Of a stretch of 62,042 nt of DNA, positions 19,376 through 26,694 are shown one piece after another. The notes under the pieces were generated by a model. The model had not been told where the DNA came from. It saw only the letters and a program-made list of their open reading frames with translations, and searched no databases. The translations under genes and the position numbers were made by a program. Numbering within the stretch: position 1 is the stretch's first letter; every line of letters starts with the position of its first letter. The stretch is from SHYR01 sp034406555 (GTDB taxonomy: Bacteria > Chloroflexota > Dehalococcoidia > UBA2979), in NCBI GenBank assembly GCA_034406555.1, contig DASCRM010000008.1, positions 1 to 62,042 of the forward strand. Direction: 5' to 3'.

Positions 19376-21178
19376 CTAGAAGTCGTCCGCGGCCAGCGCC
19401 ATCATGCTCTCGCCGCCGGCCCCGATCTTCGCTGCCAGCGAGTGCACCTCGGGCAGTACGCGGCCCATGAAGAAGCGCGCCGTGACGAGCTTTCGCTCCA
19501 TGAACGCCACGCGTTCCGCGTCGCCCTCGCCGTCAGCGAGCGCCTCGCGGGCCACGGAGGCCATCCGCGCCCACAGGTAGCCGAGGGTGACGAGCGAATA
19601 CATCTTCAGGTAGTCACTGGACGCCGCACCCGCCGCGTTTGGGTCCTGCATCCCTCGCTCCATGATCAGCACGGTCGATTGCTCCAGCTCGCCAACGCTC
19701 TCCACCAGCGGGTTCACGAACTCCGCCAGCGCCGCGTCCGTGTTGTGCTCCGCGACGAACGAGGAGACGCGGTCGAGGAAGCCTCGCACCAACCGCCCCT
19801 CGCCGACGACGAGCTTGCGCCCGACGAGGTCGAGCGCCTGAACGCCGTTCGCGCCCTCGTAGATCTGCGTGATGCGGGCGTCGCGGACGAACTGCTCCAT
19901 CCCCATCTCGCGGATGTAGCCGTGCCCACCAAAGCACTGCAGCGCCATGTTCGCGCACTCGTACCCGGTGTCGGTCAGATAGGCTTTCACCATCGGCGTC
20001 ATCAGCGCGACCAGGTCGTCGGCCTCCTGTCGCTGTTGCTCGTCCGGGTGGTAGCGGGCGATGTCGACGTGCATACCCGTCCACAGTGCGAGCGCGCGAG
20101 CACCCTCCGTGAACGCCCGCGCGGTCATCAGCATCCTGCGCACGTCCGGGTGCACGATGATCGGGTCGGCCGCCTGCTCGGGCTGCTTCGGCCCGGTGAG
20201 CGAACGTCCCTGCAGGCGTTCGCGCGCATAGGCGACGGCGTTCTGGTACGCGATCTCGCCGATGCCTAATCCCTGCACGCCGACGCCGATGCGCGCCGCG
20301 TTCATCATCGTGAACATCTGGCGCATCCCGGTGTGTGGCTCACCCACCAGCTCGCCGATCGCGCCGTCGTAGTTCATCACGCAGGTTGGACTGCCGTGGA
20401 TCCCCATCTTGTCCTCGATCGAGCCGCAGTCCGGGCCGCTGCGTTCGCCCAGTGAGCCGTCCGCGTTGACGCGGAACTTCGGCACGAGGAAGAGACTGAC
20501 CCCGCGCACGCCCTCCGGCGCACCGTCGATGCGTGCGAGTACCAGGTGGACGATGTTCTCGCTCATGTCGTGCTCGCCGGCGGAGATGAATATCTTGGTG
20601 CCGGTGATCAGATAGCCGTCGCCGTCCTCGCGCGGCACAGCGCGCGTCCGCTGCAGGCCGACGTCCGTGCCCGCGTGCGGCTCCGTGAGGTTCATCGTCC
20701 CCGTCCACTCCCCGGAGACCAATCGAGGCAGATAGCGCCGTCGCTGGTCGTCCGTGCCGTGGGCGAAGATCGCCTCGTACGCGCCGCGTGTCAGCTCCGG
20801 CGTGATCGCAAACGCGAGGTTGGCGGCGGAGACCATCTCGTTCACGGCAAGCCCGACCGAGTAGGGCAGGCCCTGGCCTCCGTACTCAGGCTCGGCCGTC
20901 AGCCCGCACCAACCCGCAGAGGAGTACTGCTCGTACGCTTCGGGGAACCCGGTCGGCATCTGCACCGCGCCGTCCTCGAAGCTGCAGCCCTCGCTGTCGC
21001 CGGCCTGGTTGATCGGAGCGACCACCTCCTCGATCAGCTTCGCCGCCTCGCCCAGCACCGCGTCCGTCACCTCCGGCGTCGCGCGTTCGAACGAGGCGAC
21101 GCTTGTGTCGCTTCCCAGCTCAAGCAGGTCGTGGAGGACGAACTTCAGGTCTGCGACTGGCGCCTTGTACGTCGGCAT
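19376..21178 (-). CDS. acyl-CoA dehydrogenase, DmdC-like (about 600 aa)
   Basis: A 600-residue acyl-CoA dehydrogenase of the long DmdC-like class. The N-terminal MPTYKAPVADLKFVLHDLLE is typical of 3-methylthiopropionyl-CoA dehydrogenase relatives. FAD/substrate motifs include MNLTEPHAGTDVG, GTKIFISAGEHDM and, near 450, GGHGYIREMGMEQF. The catalytic-base region reads ITQIYEGANGVQALDLVGRK, with the glutamate in the usual place. A C-terminal helical extension follows. GAGGAG is seven bases before the ATG. It oxidises an acyl-CoA to the enoyl-CoA; the native substrate is not determinable. Confidence 0.85.
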   Translation of the reverse strand: MPTYKAPVADLKFVLHDLLELGSDTSVASFERATPEVTDAVLGEAAKLIEEVVAPINQAGDSEGCSFEDGAVQMPTGFPEAYEQYSSAGWCGLTAEPEYGGQGLPYSVGLAVNEMVSAANLAFAITPELTRGAYEAIFAHGTDDQRRRYLPRLVSGEWTGTMNLTEPHAGTDVGLQRTRAVPREDGDGYLITGTKIFISAGEHDMSENIVHLVLARIDGAPEGVRGVSLFLVPKFRVNADGSLGERSGPDCGSIEDKMGIHGSPTCVMNYDGAIGELVGEPHTGMRQMFTMMNAARIGVGVQGLGIGEIAYQNAVAYARERLQGRSLTGPKQPEQAADPIIVHPDVRRMLMTARAFTEGARALALWTGMHVDIARYHPDEQQRQEADDLVALMTPMVKAYLTDTGYECANMALQCFGGHGYIREMGMEQFVRDARITQIYEGANGVQALDLVGRKLVVGEGRLVRGFLDRVSSFVAEHNTDAALAEFVNPLVESVGELEQSTVLIMERGMQDPNAAGAASSDYLKMYSLVTLGYLWARMASVAREALADGEGDAERVAFMERKLVTARFFMGRVLPEVHSLAAKIGAGGESMMALAADDF

Positions 21179-21233
21179 CTGTTGCTCCTCGCTTATGGCG
21201 TGCGCTACCGGAGGCGGCTCGCCGCGCCCAATT

Positions 21234-21239
21234 ATTATC
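21234..21239 (-). promoter_or_regulatory. candidate -10 box for the DmdC-like gene
   Basis: The 259-base divergent region 21179-21437 holds no gene. On the minus strand it contains an AT-rich GATAATAAT patch in otherwise GC-rich DNA; GATAAT would place the mRNA start about 50 bases before the ATG at 21178. No convincing -35 element is seen, and no clear promoter for the divergent monooxygenase gene. Confidence 0.3.
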
Positions 21240-21437
21240 CCAACAGGGGCTGCGCGTCCGCCGACGAACGTCATCCGCTGCGCAGCCGAAGGACTGGCCA
21301 TCGCCGATTCAGTCTCGACCCGCTCGTGACCCCTGCCATTGGTCTGGGACGTTTGGCCATGTCCGATCGGGTACACAGATGCCAGTATCGCGCTCAGATG
21401 GCAATATTCCGTCGCTGAAGGGGATCGGCAGGATTTC

Positions 21438-22937
21438 ATGACTACAACCGAGATACGCGAGACGGCACAGTCAACGCAGGTGGAACATTTCGACGTGTTG
21501 ATCGTCGGTGCCGGCATCTCCGGCGTCGGTGGGGCGTACCACCTCACCCAGCAGTGCCCGGACAGAAGCTTCGTCGTGCTGGAGGCGCTCGAAAGCTTCG
21601 GCGGCACGTGGCAGATGCACCGCTACCCCGGCATCCGCTCCGACAGCGACCTCTACACCTTCGGCTATCGCTTCAAGCCGTGGACCGGCCCCCCGATCGC
21701 CACCGCGCAGGAGATCCTCGACTACATGGGTGAAGTTGTCGAAGAGAACGACCTCGCGCAGCACATCCGCTACAACCACCGCATCACCACCGCACGATGG
21801 TCGAGCGACGACAACCTCTGGACCGTCGAAGCAACTGATGGCGATGGCGAGACGCAGCGCTTCACCGCCAACTTCCTCTGGATGTGCCAGGGCTACTACC
21901 GCCACTCGGAGGGCTACACGCCCGAGTGGGAGGGCATGGACGACTTCCACGGCGAGATCGTGCACCCGCAGACCTGGCCGGAAGACCTGGACTACGCCGG
22001 CAAGAAGGTGGTCGTGATCGGCTCCGGCGCCACGGCCGCCACTCTGGTCCCCGCGATCGCGGGAGACTGCGAGCACGTCACCGTGCTGCAGCGCTCGCCG
22101 ACCTATTTCATCCCCGGCCGCAACGTCAACGACCTGGCCGACACACTACGTGAGATCGAGATCGACGAGGAGTGGGTCCACGAGATCGTGCGCCGGAAGC
22201 TCCTGTACGACCAGTCGATCTTCACCCAGCGATCGTTCGATGAGCCCGAGAAGGTGAAGAGCGAATTGCTCGGAGGGGTGCGCGCGTACCTCGGTGACGA
22301 CTTCGACATCGAAACGCACTTCACCCCGACCTACCGCCCCTGGCGACAGCGCATCGCCTTCGTCCCTGACGGCGACATCTTCGAGGGCATCAAGTCTGGT
22401 AAGGCGTCGATGGTGACGGATGAGATCGACCGCTTCACCGGAGCGGGCATCCTGCTCAAGTCTGGCGAGGAGCTGGAGGCCGACATCATCGTCACCGCCA
22501 CCGGCTTCAACATGAGCGTGCTCGGCGACATCGATGTGGTGATCGACGATAAGCCGCTCGTCTTCTCCGACACCGTCAACTATCGCGGCATGATGTTCAC
22601 CGGGATCCCGAACATGCTCTGGATCTTCGGCTACTTCCGCGCCAGCTGGACGCTGCGTGCTGACCTGCTCGCCGACTTCGTCTGCCGCCTGCTGCAGCAC
22701 ATGGACGAGAAGGGCGTCAGCCGCGTCGACGTCGCACTGCGACCGGAAGACAAGGACATGGAGTTGCTGCCGTGGATCGACTCGGAGAACTTCAACCCCG
22801 GCTACCTGATGCGTGCCCTGGAGCTGTTGCCGAAGCGAGGTGCCAAGCGCGAGTGGCAGCACACCCAGGATTACTGGCGCGAGAAGGACGAGATCCCCGC
22901 GATCGACCTCGATGGCCCGGAGTTCGTCTACAGGTGA
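21438..22937 (+). CDS. flavin-containing (Baeyer-Villiger-type) monooxygenase
   Basis: A 499-residue NAD(P)H/FAD monooxygenase. The FAD Rossmann motif is GAGISGVGG at about 19-27, followed by YPGIRSDSDLYTFGYRF. The Baeyer-Villiger fingerprint FxGxxxHxxxW is seen as FHGEIVHPQTW, and the NADPH Rossmann motif as GSGATAATL. Such enzymes insert oxygen next to a ketone or oxidise heteroatoms. AGGA precedes the ATG. It is divergent from the acyl-CoA dehydrogenase gene and convergent with the next LLM gene; together they look like an oxygenative catabolic neighbourhood. Confidence 0.85.
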   Translation: MTTTEIRETAQSTQVEHFDVLIVGAGISGVGGAYHLTQQCPDRSFVVLEALESFGGTWQMHRYPGIRSDSDLYTFGYRFKPWTGPPIATAQEILDYMGEVVEENDLAQHIRYNHRITTARWSSDDNLWTVEATDGDGETQRFTANFLWMCQGYYRHSEGYTPEWEGMDDFHGEIVHPQTWPEDLDYAGKKVVVIGSGATAATLVPAIAGDCEHVTVLQRSPTYFIPGRNVNDLADTLREIEIDEEWVHEIVRRKLLYDQSIFTQRSFDEPEKVKSELLGGVRAYLGDDFDIETHFTPTYRPWRQRIAFVPDGDIFEGIKSGKASMVTDEIDRFTGAGILLKSGEELEADIIVTATGFNMSVLGDIDVVIDDKPLVFSDTVNYRGMMFTGIPNMLWIFGYFRASWTLRADLLADFVCRLLQHMDEKGVSRVDVALRPEDKDMELLPWIDSENFNPGYLMRALELLPKRGAKREWQHTQDYWREKDEIPAIDLDGPEFVYR

Positions 22938-22988
22938 TCTAAAGGCGAGCGTGGGGTGGCGACGGCGGAGCCTCCCGGCCCACTCCCG

Positions 22989-24311
22989 CTAGTCGAACTG
23001 GCTCTCCGCCGGATCCAGCCCGTAGTGGTCCCGCAGCGTCTCGCCCTCGTACGCCGTGCGGAACAGTCCGCGCTGCTGGAGCAGCGGCACCACGTCGGCG
23101 ACGAAGACCTCGAGCATCGAGGGCAGCAGTGGCGGCATCACGTTGAAGCCGTCAGCCGCGCCATCAGTGAACCAGTCCTCCATGAAGTCGGCGACCTGCA
23201 CCGGCGTACCGATGAAGGTGTAGTGCCCGCGCGCGCCGGCGAGGACAGCCAACAACTGGCGCATGGTCAGCCCCTCACGTCGCACCAGCCCCACGATCAC
23301 CTCGGTGCGGCTGCGCGCCGCCTCCACGGTGTTCGGGTCGGGGAAGTCGTCGGGCGTGAGTGGCTCGTCGAGCAGCAGGTGCGAGAAGTCGTACCCGCCG
23401 AAGCGCCCGGAGAGCCGTCTGCGCCCGACCTCCGGATCCGCGAGCGCGTTGAGCTCGTCGGAGAGCTTCTGCGCCTCGGCCTCGGTTGAGGCGATCAGGG
23501 GGCTGAAGCCGGGCAGCACGAGCACCTGGTCGGTGGAGCGCCCCTCCGAGATCACCCGCGACTTGAGGTCGGCGTAGAACTCCTGCGCGGTCTCCTTCTC
23601 CAGCTGCGCGGTGAAGATCGCCTCCGCATGCCTCGCGGCGAACCCGCGGCCGGTGTCCGACGAGCCGGCCTGGATCAGCACCGGCCGGCCCTGCGGAGAG
23701 CGAGGCAGGTTGAGCGGCCCGGCGACGCGATAGTGTGTGCCCTCGTGGTTGATTGGGCGGATGGGCTCCGCTTGCGGCGAGTCTTCGCTCGCACGGTCGT
23801 CCAACCGCGCATCGCCAGGCCAGCTGTCCCACAGCCCCTTCGCGACCGTCATGAACTCTTCGGCGCGCTCATAGCGCTCGGCGTGGCTCACCTGATCTGT
23901 ATCGCCGTAATTGCGAGCGGCCGGCGCCAACCACGAGGTGACGATGTTCCAGCCGACGCGGCCGCCGCTGATGTGATCGATCGACGCGAACTGGCGCGTC
24001 AGGTTGAAGGGCTCCGAGTACGTCGTCGAGACCGTCCCGATCAGGCCGATCCGGCTTGTAGTCACCGCCAGCGCCGACAGCAGCGTCAGCGGCTCCAGCC
24101 CCGCGCGAGCGCCGTCCTTCAGATCGGTGCCGATCGCCAGCTGGTCGGCGAGGAAGAGCGAATCGAAGAGCCCGGCCTCCGCCTTCTGTGCTAGGTCCTG
24201 GTAGTAACTGATCTCGGTCAGCGGCAGCGACGATGAGGCGGGGTGGCGCCAGGACGCCTCGTGATGCCCGCGACTGTGAATGAAGAGGTTGAGGTGCATC
24301 TCCCGTGCCAT
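22989..24311 (-). CDS. LLM-class flavin-dependent monooxygenase (NtaA/SnaA/DszA-type)
   Basis: A 440-residue LLM oxidoreductase close to nitrilotriacetate/dibenzothiophene-sulfone monooxygenases: MHLNLFIHSRGHHEASWRHP at the N-terminus, NIVTSWLAPAARNYGD, and NLPRSPQGRPVLIQAGSSDTG. It needs reduced FMN from a partner reductase. The start is uncertain: the ATG at 24311 has a distant GGAGAGG, the ATG at 24299 matches the family N-terminus, and the ATG at 24341 lies 11 bases after a TAGAAT box (24353-24358) and might be near-leaderless. Starts with the divergent DinB gene are about 190 bases apart. Confidence 0.8.
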   Translation of the reverse strand: MAREMHLNLFIHSRGHHEASWRHPASSSLPLTEISYYQDLAQKAEAGLFDSLFLADQLAIGTDLKDGARAGLEPLTLLSALAVTTSRIGLIGTVSTTYSEPFNLTRQFASIDHISGGRVGWNIVTSWLAPAARNYGDTDQVSHAERYERAEEFMTVAKGLWDSWPGDARLDDRASEDSPQAEPIRPINHEGTHYRVAGPLNLPRSPQGRPVLIQAGSSDTGRGFAARHAEAIFTAQLEKETAQEFYADLKSRVISEGRSTDQVLVLPGFSPLIASTEAEAQKLSDELNALADPEVGRRRLSGRFGGYDFSHLLLDEPLTPDDFPDPNTVEAARSRTEVIVGLVRREGLTMRQLLAVLAGARGHYTFIGTPVQVADFMEDWFTDGAADGFNVMPPLLPSMLEVFVADVVPLLQQRGLFRTAYEGETLRDHYGLDPAESQFD

Positions 24312-24496
24312 CGCGCTCGCCGCCTCTCCATGGTCGCCCATCAGCGAAGCCGATTCTACCGGGTCTCCGGCACATCGGTGCAGTCGACGTGTTTGATGCC
24401 ATCGGCGAAGGGCGGGCGAAAGCGTGTACGATGCGGCCGGGTCAGCCGCGCAGCGGTGACGAACTACCACCACGACGAACATGAATGGGGGGAGCG

Positions 24497-25021
24497 ATGA
24501 GCACAGTCTCATTCATCCAGGCCAGCCTCGAATTCACGCACAACGCGCTGTTGGACGCCCGCAACGGCACCGACGAGCAGCTTCACTTCGTGCCCGAACA
24601 GGGCAGTCACTCGATCGCGTGGTGCCTCTGGCACACGTCCCGCATCGAGGACCTGATCATGAGTCGGGTGGCCGGGCAGGACGCCCAGTGGAGTCAGGAC
24701 TGGGCCGACAAGACCGGTCTGCCGTTCGATGGCTTCGGCACCGGGATGTCGGACGACGACGCCCGCGAAGTGCATGTCACCGATATGGACGCACTGAACG
24801 CCTACCAGGACGCCGTCTTTGCACGCACCGCGGACTTCCTCGCAAGCGCGAGCGACGAGGACCTTGAGCGCGAACTCCCGGCACGCAACGGCACGGAGAC
24901 CGTCGCGCAGGCGATCTCACTGCACATGATGGGCCACTTCAACGGCCACCGAGGCGAGATCAACACGTTGCGAGGGATGCAGGGCATGCCGACTGTGATG
25001 GCGGCGCAGGGCACCCACTAG
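24497..25021 (+). CDS. DinB-family putative metal-dependent enzyme
   Basis: A 174-residue four-helix-bundle DinB/YfiT-like protein. The three metal-ligand histidines of the family are seen: WHTSRIEDL (His about 46) and the pair in HMMGHFNGHRGEI near residues 141-150. Many relatives are thiol-dependent transferases or hydrolases (bacillithiol, mycothiol or glutathione); none is proved here. A GGGGGGAG ribosome site sits immediately upstream of the ATG. A TACGAT at 24427-24432 could be its -10 box. It is convergent with the acyl-CoA dehydrogenase, 52 bases apart. Confidence 0.8.
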   Translation: MSTVSFIQASLEFTHNALLDARNGTDEQLHFVPEQGSHSIAWCLWHTSRIEDLIMSRVAGQDAQWSQDWADKTGLPFDGFGTGMSDDDAREVHVTDMDALNAYQDAVFARTADFLASASDEDLERELPARNGTETVAQAISLHMMGHFNGHRGEINTLRGMQGMPTVMAAQGTH

Positions 25022-25073
25022 GCTCGACCCTCGCCCGCATCGCCGGCGCTGCGAGGCGCCAGAACGACCCCGC

Positions 25074-26279
25074 CTAGCCCCTCGGTAGGCCGAGCCCGCG
25101 CGTCGCGATGATGTTGCGCTGAATCTCGACCGTGCCACCGGCGATCGTGGATGAGACCGCGTTGACGTAGCCACGGGCGGTCGCGCCGTCGCGCGGGGCG
25201 TGCTCGCCCGCCCACACGTTCGTGTGCAGGCCGAAGAGCTTCGCCTCGGTGCCAGCCATCCGCTGATTAGTCTCGAAGATCGACATCTGCAGCATCGACG
25301 CCTCGTAGTTCGGCACCACGCCCTTCGCCTGCATCGAGACGACGCGGAACGCGAGGTTGAACGCGACCTCTACCTCGATTGCCCGATCGGCGATTTCGTG
25401 GCGCAGCGAGTCGTGCTCGCTGGTGCGCGAGCGGGCGCTGCCCTCCGTGGTTCCGAGGTAGTCGATCAGGTCCCGCAACTGACGCAGCGCACCAACCGCC
25501 TGACGGATGCGCGAGCGTTCGAAGTCCATCAGCGTCACGCTCACGTACCAGCCGCGATTCTCGTCGCCGACGCGGTTGCCTACAGGCACGTGCACGTCCT
25601 CGAAGAACGTCTCGTTGAACCCGTGCTGCCACGCCATGTTGATCAGCGGCTGCACCGTGACGCCGGGGCTCTTCATGTCCACCAGCAGGAAGGAGATGCC
25701 GCGGTGCTTCGGCGCCTCAGGGTCGGTACGCACCAGCATCGCGATGTGCTCCGCGTTGTGCGCGTTGGATGTCCAGATCTTCTGCCCGTTCAGCACGTAC
25801 TCGTCGCCGTCGCGCTCTGCGCGCGCCTGTAGCGAGGCGAGGTCGGAGCCAGAGCCCGGCTCGGAGAAGCCCTGACACCAGTTCGTCTCGCCGGAGAGGA
25901 TCTTCGGCAGGTACTCCGCCTTCAGCTCATCGCTGCCGTGGAGGATGATCGCGGGGCCAATCTGCGAGATTTCCTGGCCGCCGACCTGCGGCGCGCTCGC
26001 GCGGGCCATCTCGTGGTTGAAGATGAATTGCTCCATCGATGTCAGCCCGGCGCCGCCGTACTCCTTCGGCCACGCGGGGGCGATCCATCCCTTCGCGGCC
26101 AGCGCCTTCACCCAGCTATCAGAGAGCTGCTTACGCTCCGGGTCATCGGAGAACCGATCGGCCGACCACGCCATCGCCCCGTCCCGGTCGGGACGGTACC
26201 GCTCCGGTAGCTCCTCTTCGATGAACGTTCGCACTTCCGAGCGGAACGAAGCCTGCTCCGAATTGTCGGTCCACTCCAT
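25074..26279 (-). CDS. acyl-CoA dehydrogenase (FadE-like, atypical base position)
   Basis: A 401-residue acyl-CoA dehydrogenase. GFSEPGSGSDLASLQARAERDGDEYVLNGQKIWTSN covers the FAD and substrate contacts (positions about 131-166). The C-terminus reads AGGTVEIQRNIIATRGLG: aligned with medium-chain enzymes, the catalytic glutamate position is glycine. Several actinobacterial FadE proteins show this and act in two-subunit complexes or use a base elsewhere; which applies here is not known. AGAGAGGT precedes the ATG. It is the last gene of the 20-kb minus-strand run. Confidence 0.85.
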   Translation of the reverse strand: MEWTDNSEQASFRSEVRTFIEEELPERYRPDRDGAMAWSADRFSDDPERKQLSDSWVKALAAKGWIAPAWPKEYGGAGLTSMEQFIFNHEMARASAPQVGGQEISQIGPAIILHGSDELKAEYLPKILSGETNWCQGFSEPGSGSDLASLQARAERDGDEYVLNGQKIWTSNAHNAEHIAMLVRTDPEAPKHRGISFLLVDMKSPGVTVQPLINMAWQHGFNETFFEDVHVPVGNRVGDENRGWYVSVTLMDFERSRIRQAVGALRQLRDLIDYLGTTEGSARSRTSEHDSLRHEIADRAIEVEVAFNLAFRVVSMQAKGVVPNYEASMLQMSIFETNQRMAGTEAKLFGLHTNVWAGEHAPRDGATARGYVNAVSSTIAGGTVEIQRNIIATRGLGLPRG

Positions 26280-26382
26280 GAGTCGTACCTCTCTGGCCGC
26301 TGCGGGCGTCGGCGATTGCTCGTGCGGGCACTATCGCACGGACTACTCCGACGTACTCCGGCTCGTCAGGTCGCTGAGCCCG

Positions 26383-26694
26383 TCAGCTCTCCGCTGCATG
26401 TCGGACAGTGCTCCCACAGCACGTAGTCGTACGGCCCCACGTATGCACGTCGTCGCCCTGCGACTCGACGACGTTGGAGCAGCCGGGGCAGTGCCAGCGG
26501 TACGAGCCGAGGCCGACAACCTCCAGCTCAACCTGCTCGCCCCACCAGCGTCTGAGGCCCTGCATCCCGGCCTCGCGACTGGGGAACGGCGATTCGCGCT
26601 CGTTGTAGCTGAAGTGCGCGGCGGCCGCTTCGATGAACTCGTCGAACGTGCGGATCAGCGGCCCCTCGGCGCCCTCGGCATCTTGCGAGGTCAT
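26383..26694 (-). CDS. small zinc-binding protein coupled to CoA-transferase
   Basis: A 103-residue protein not recognised as a named family. The C-terminal third has paired cysteines, CPGC and then CCGS about 22 residues later, with nearby histidines, suggesting one zinc site. The N-terminal part (FDEFIEAAAAHFSYNERESPF, about 16-36) is predicted helical. Its ATG overlaps the stop of the double-domain CoA-transferase (ATGA, 26691-26694), which supports translation and a role with that enzyme. The zinc-ribbon character recalls DUF35 partners of thiolases, but the fold need not be the same. Confidence 0.65.
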   Translation of the reverse strand: MTSQDAEGAEGPLIRTFDEFIEAAAAHFSYNERESPFPSREAGMQGLRRWWGEQVELEVVGLGSYRWHCPGCSNVVESQGDDVHTWGRTTTCCGSTVRHAAES

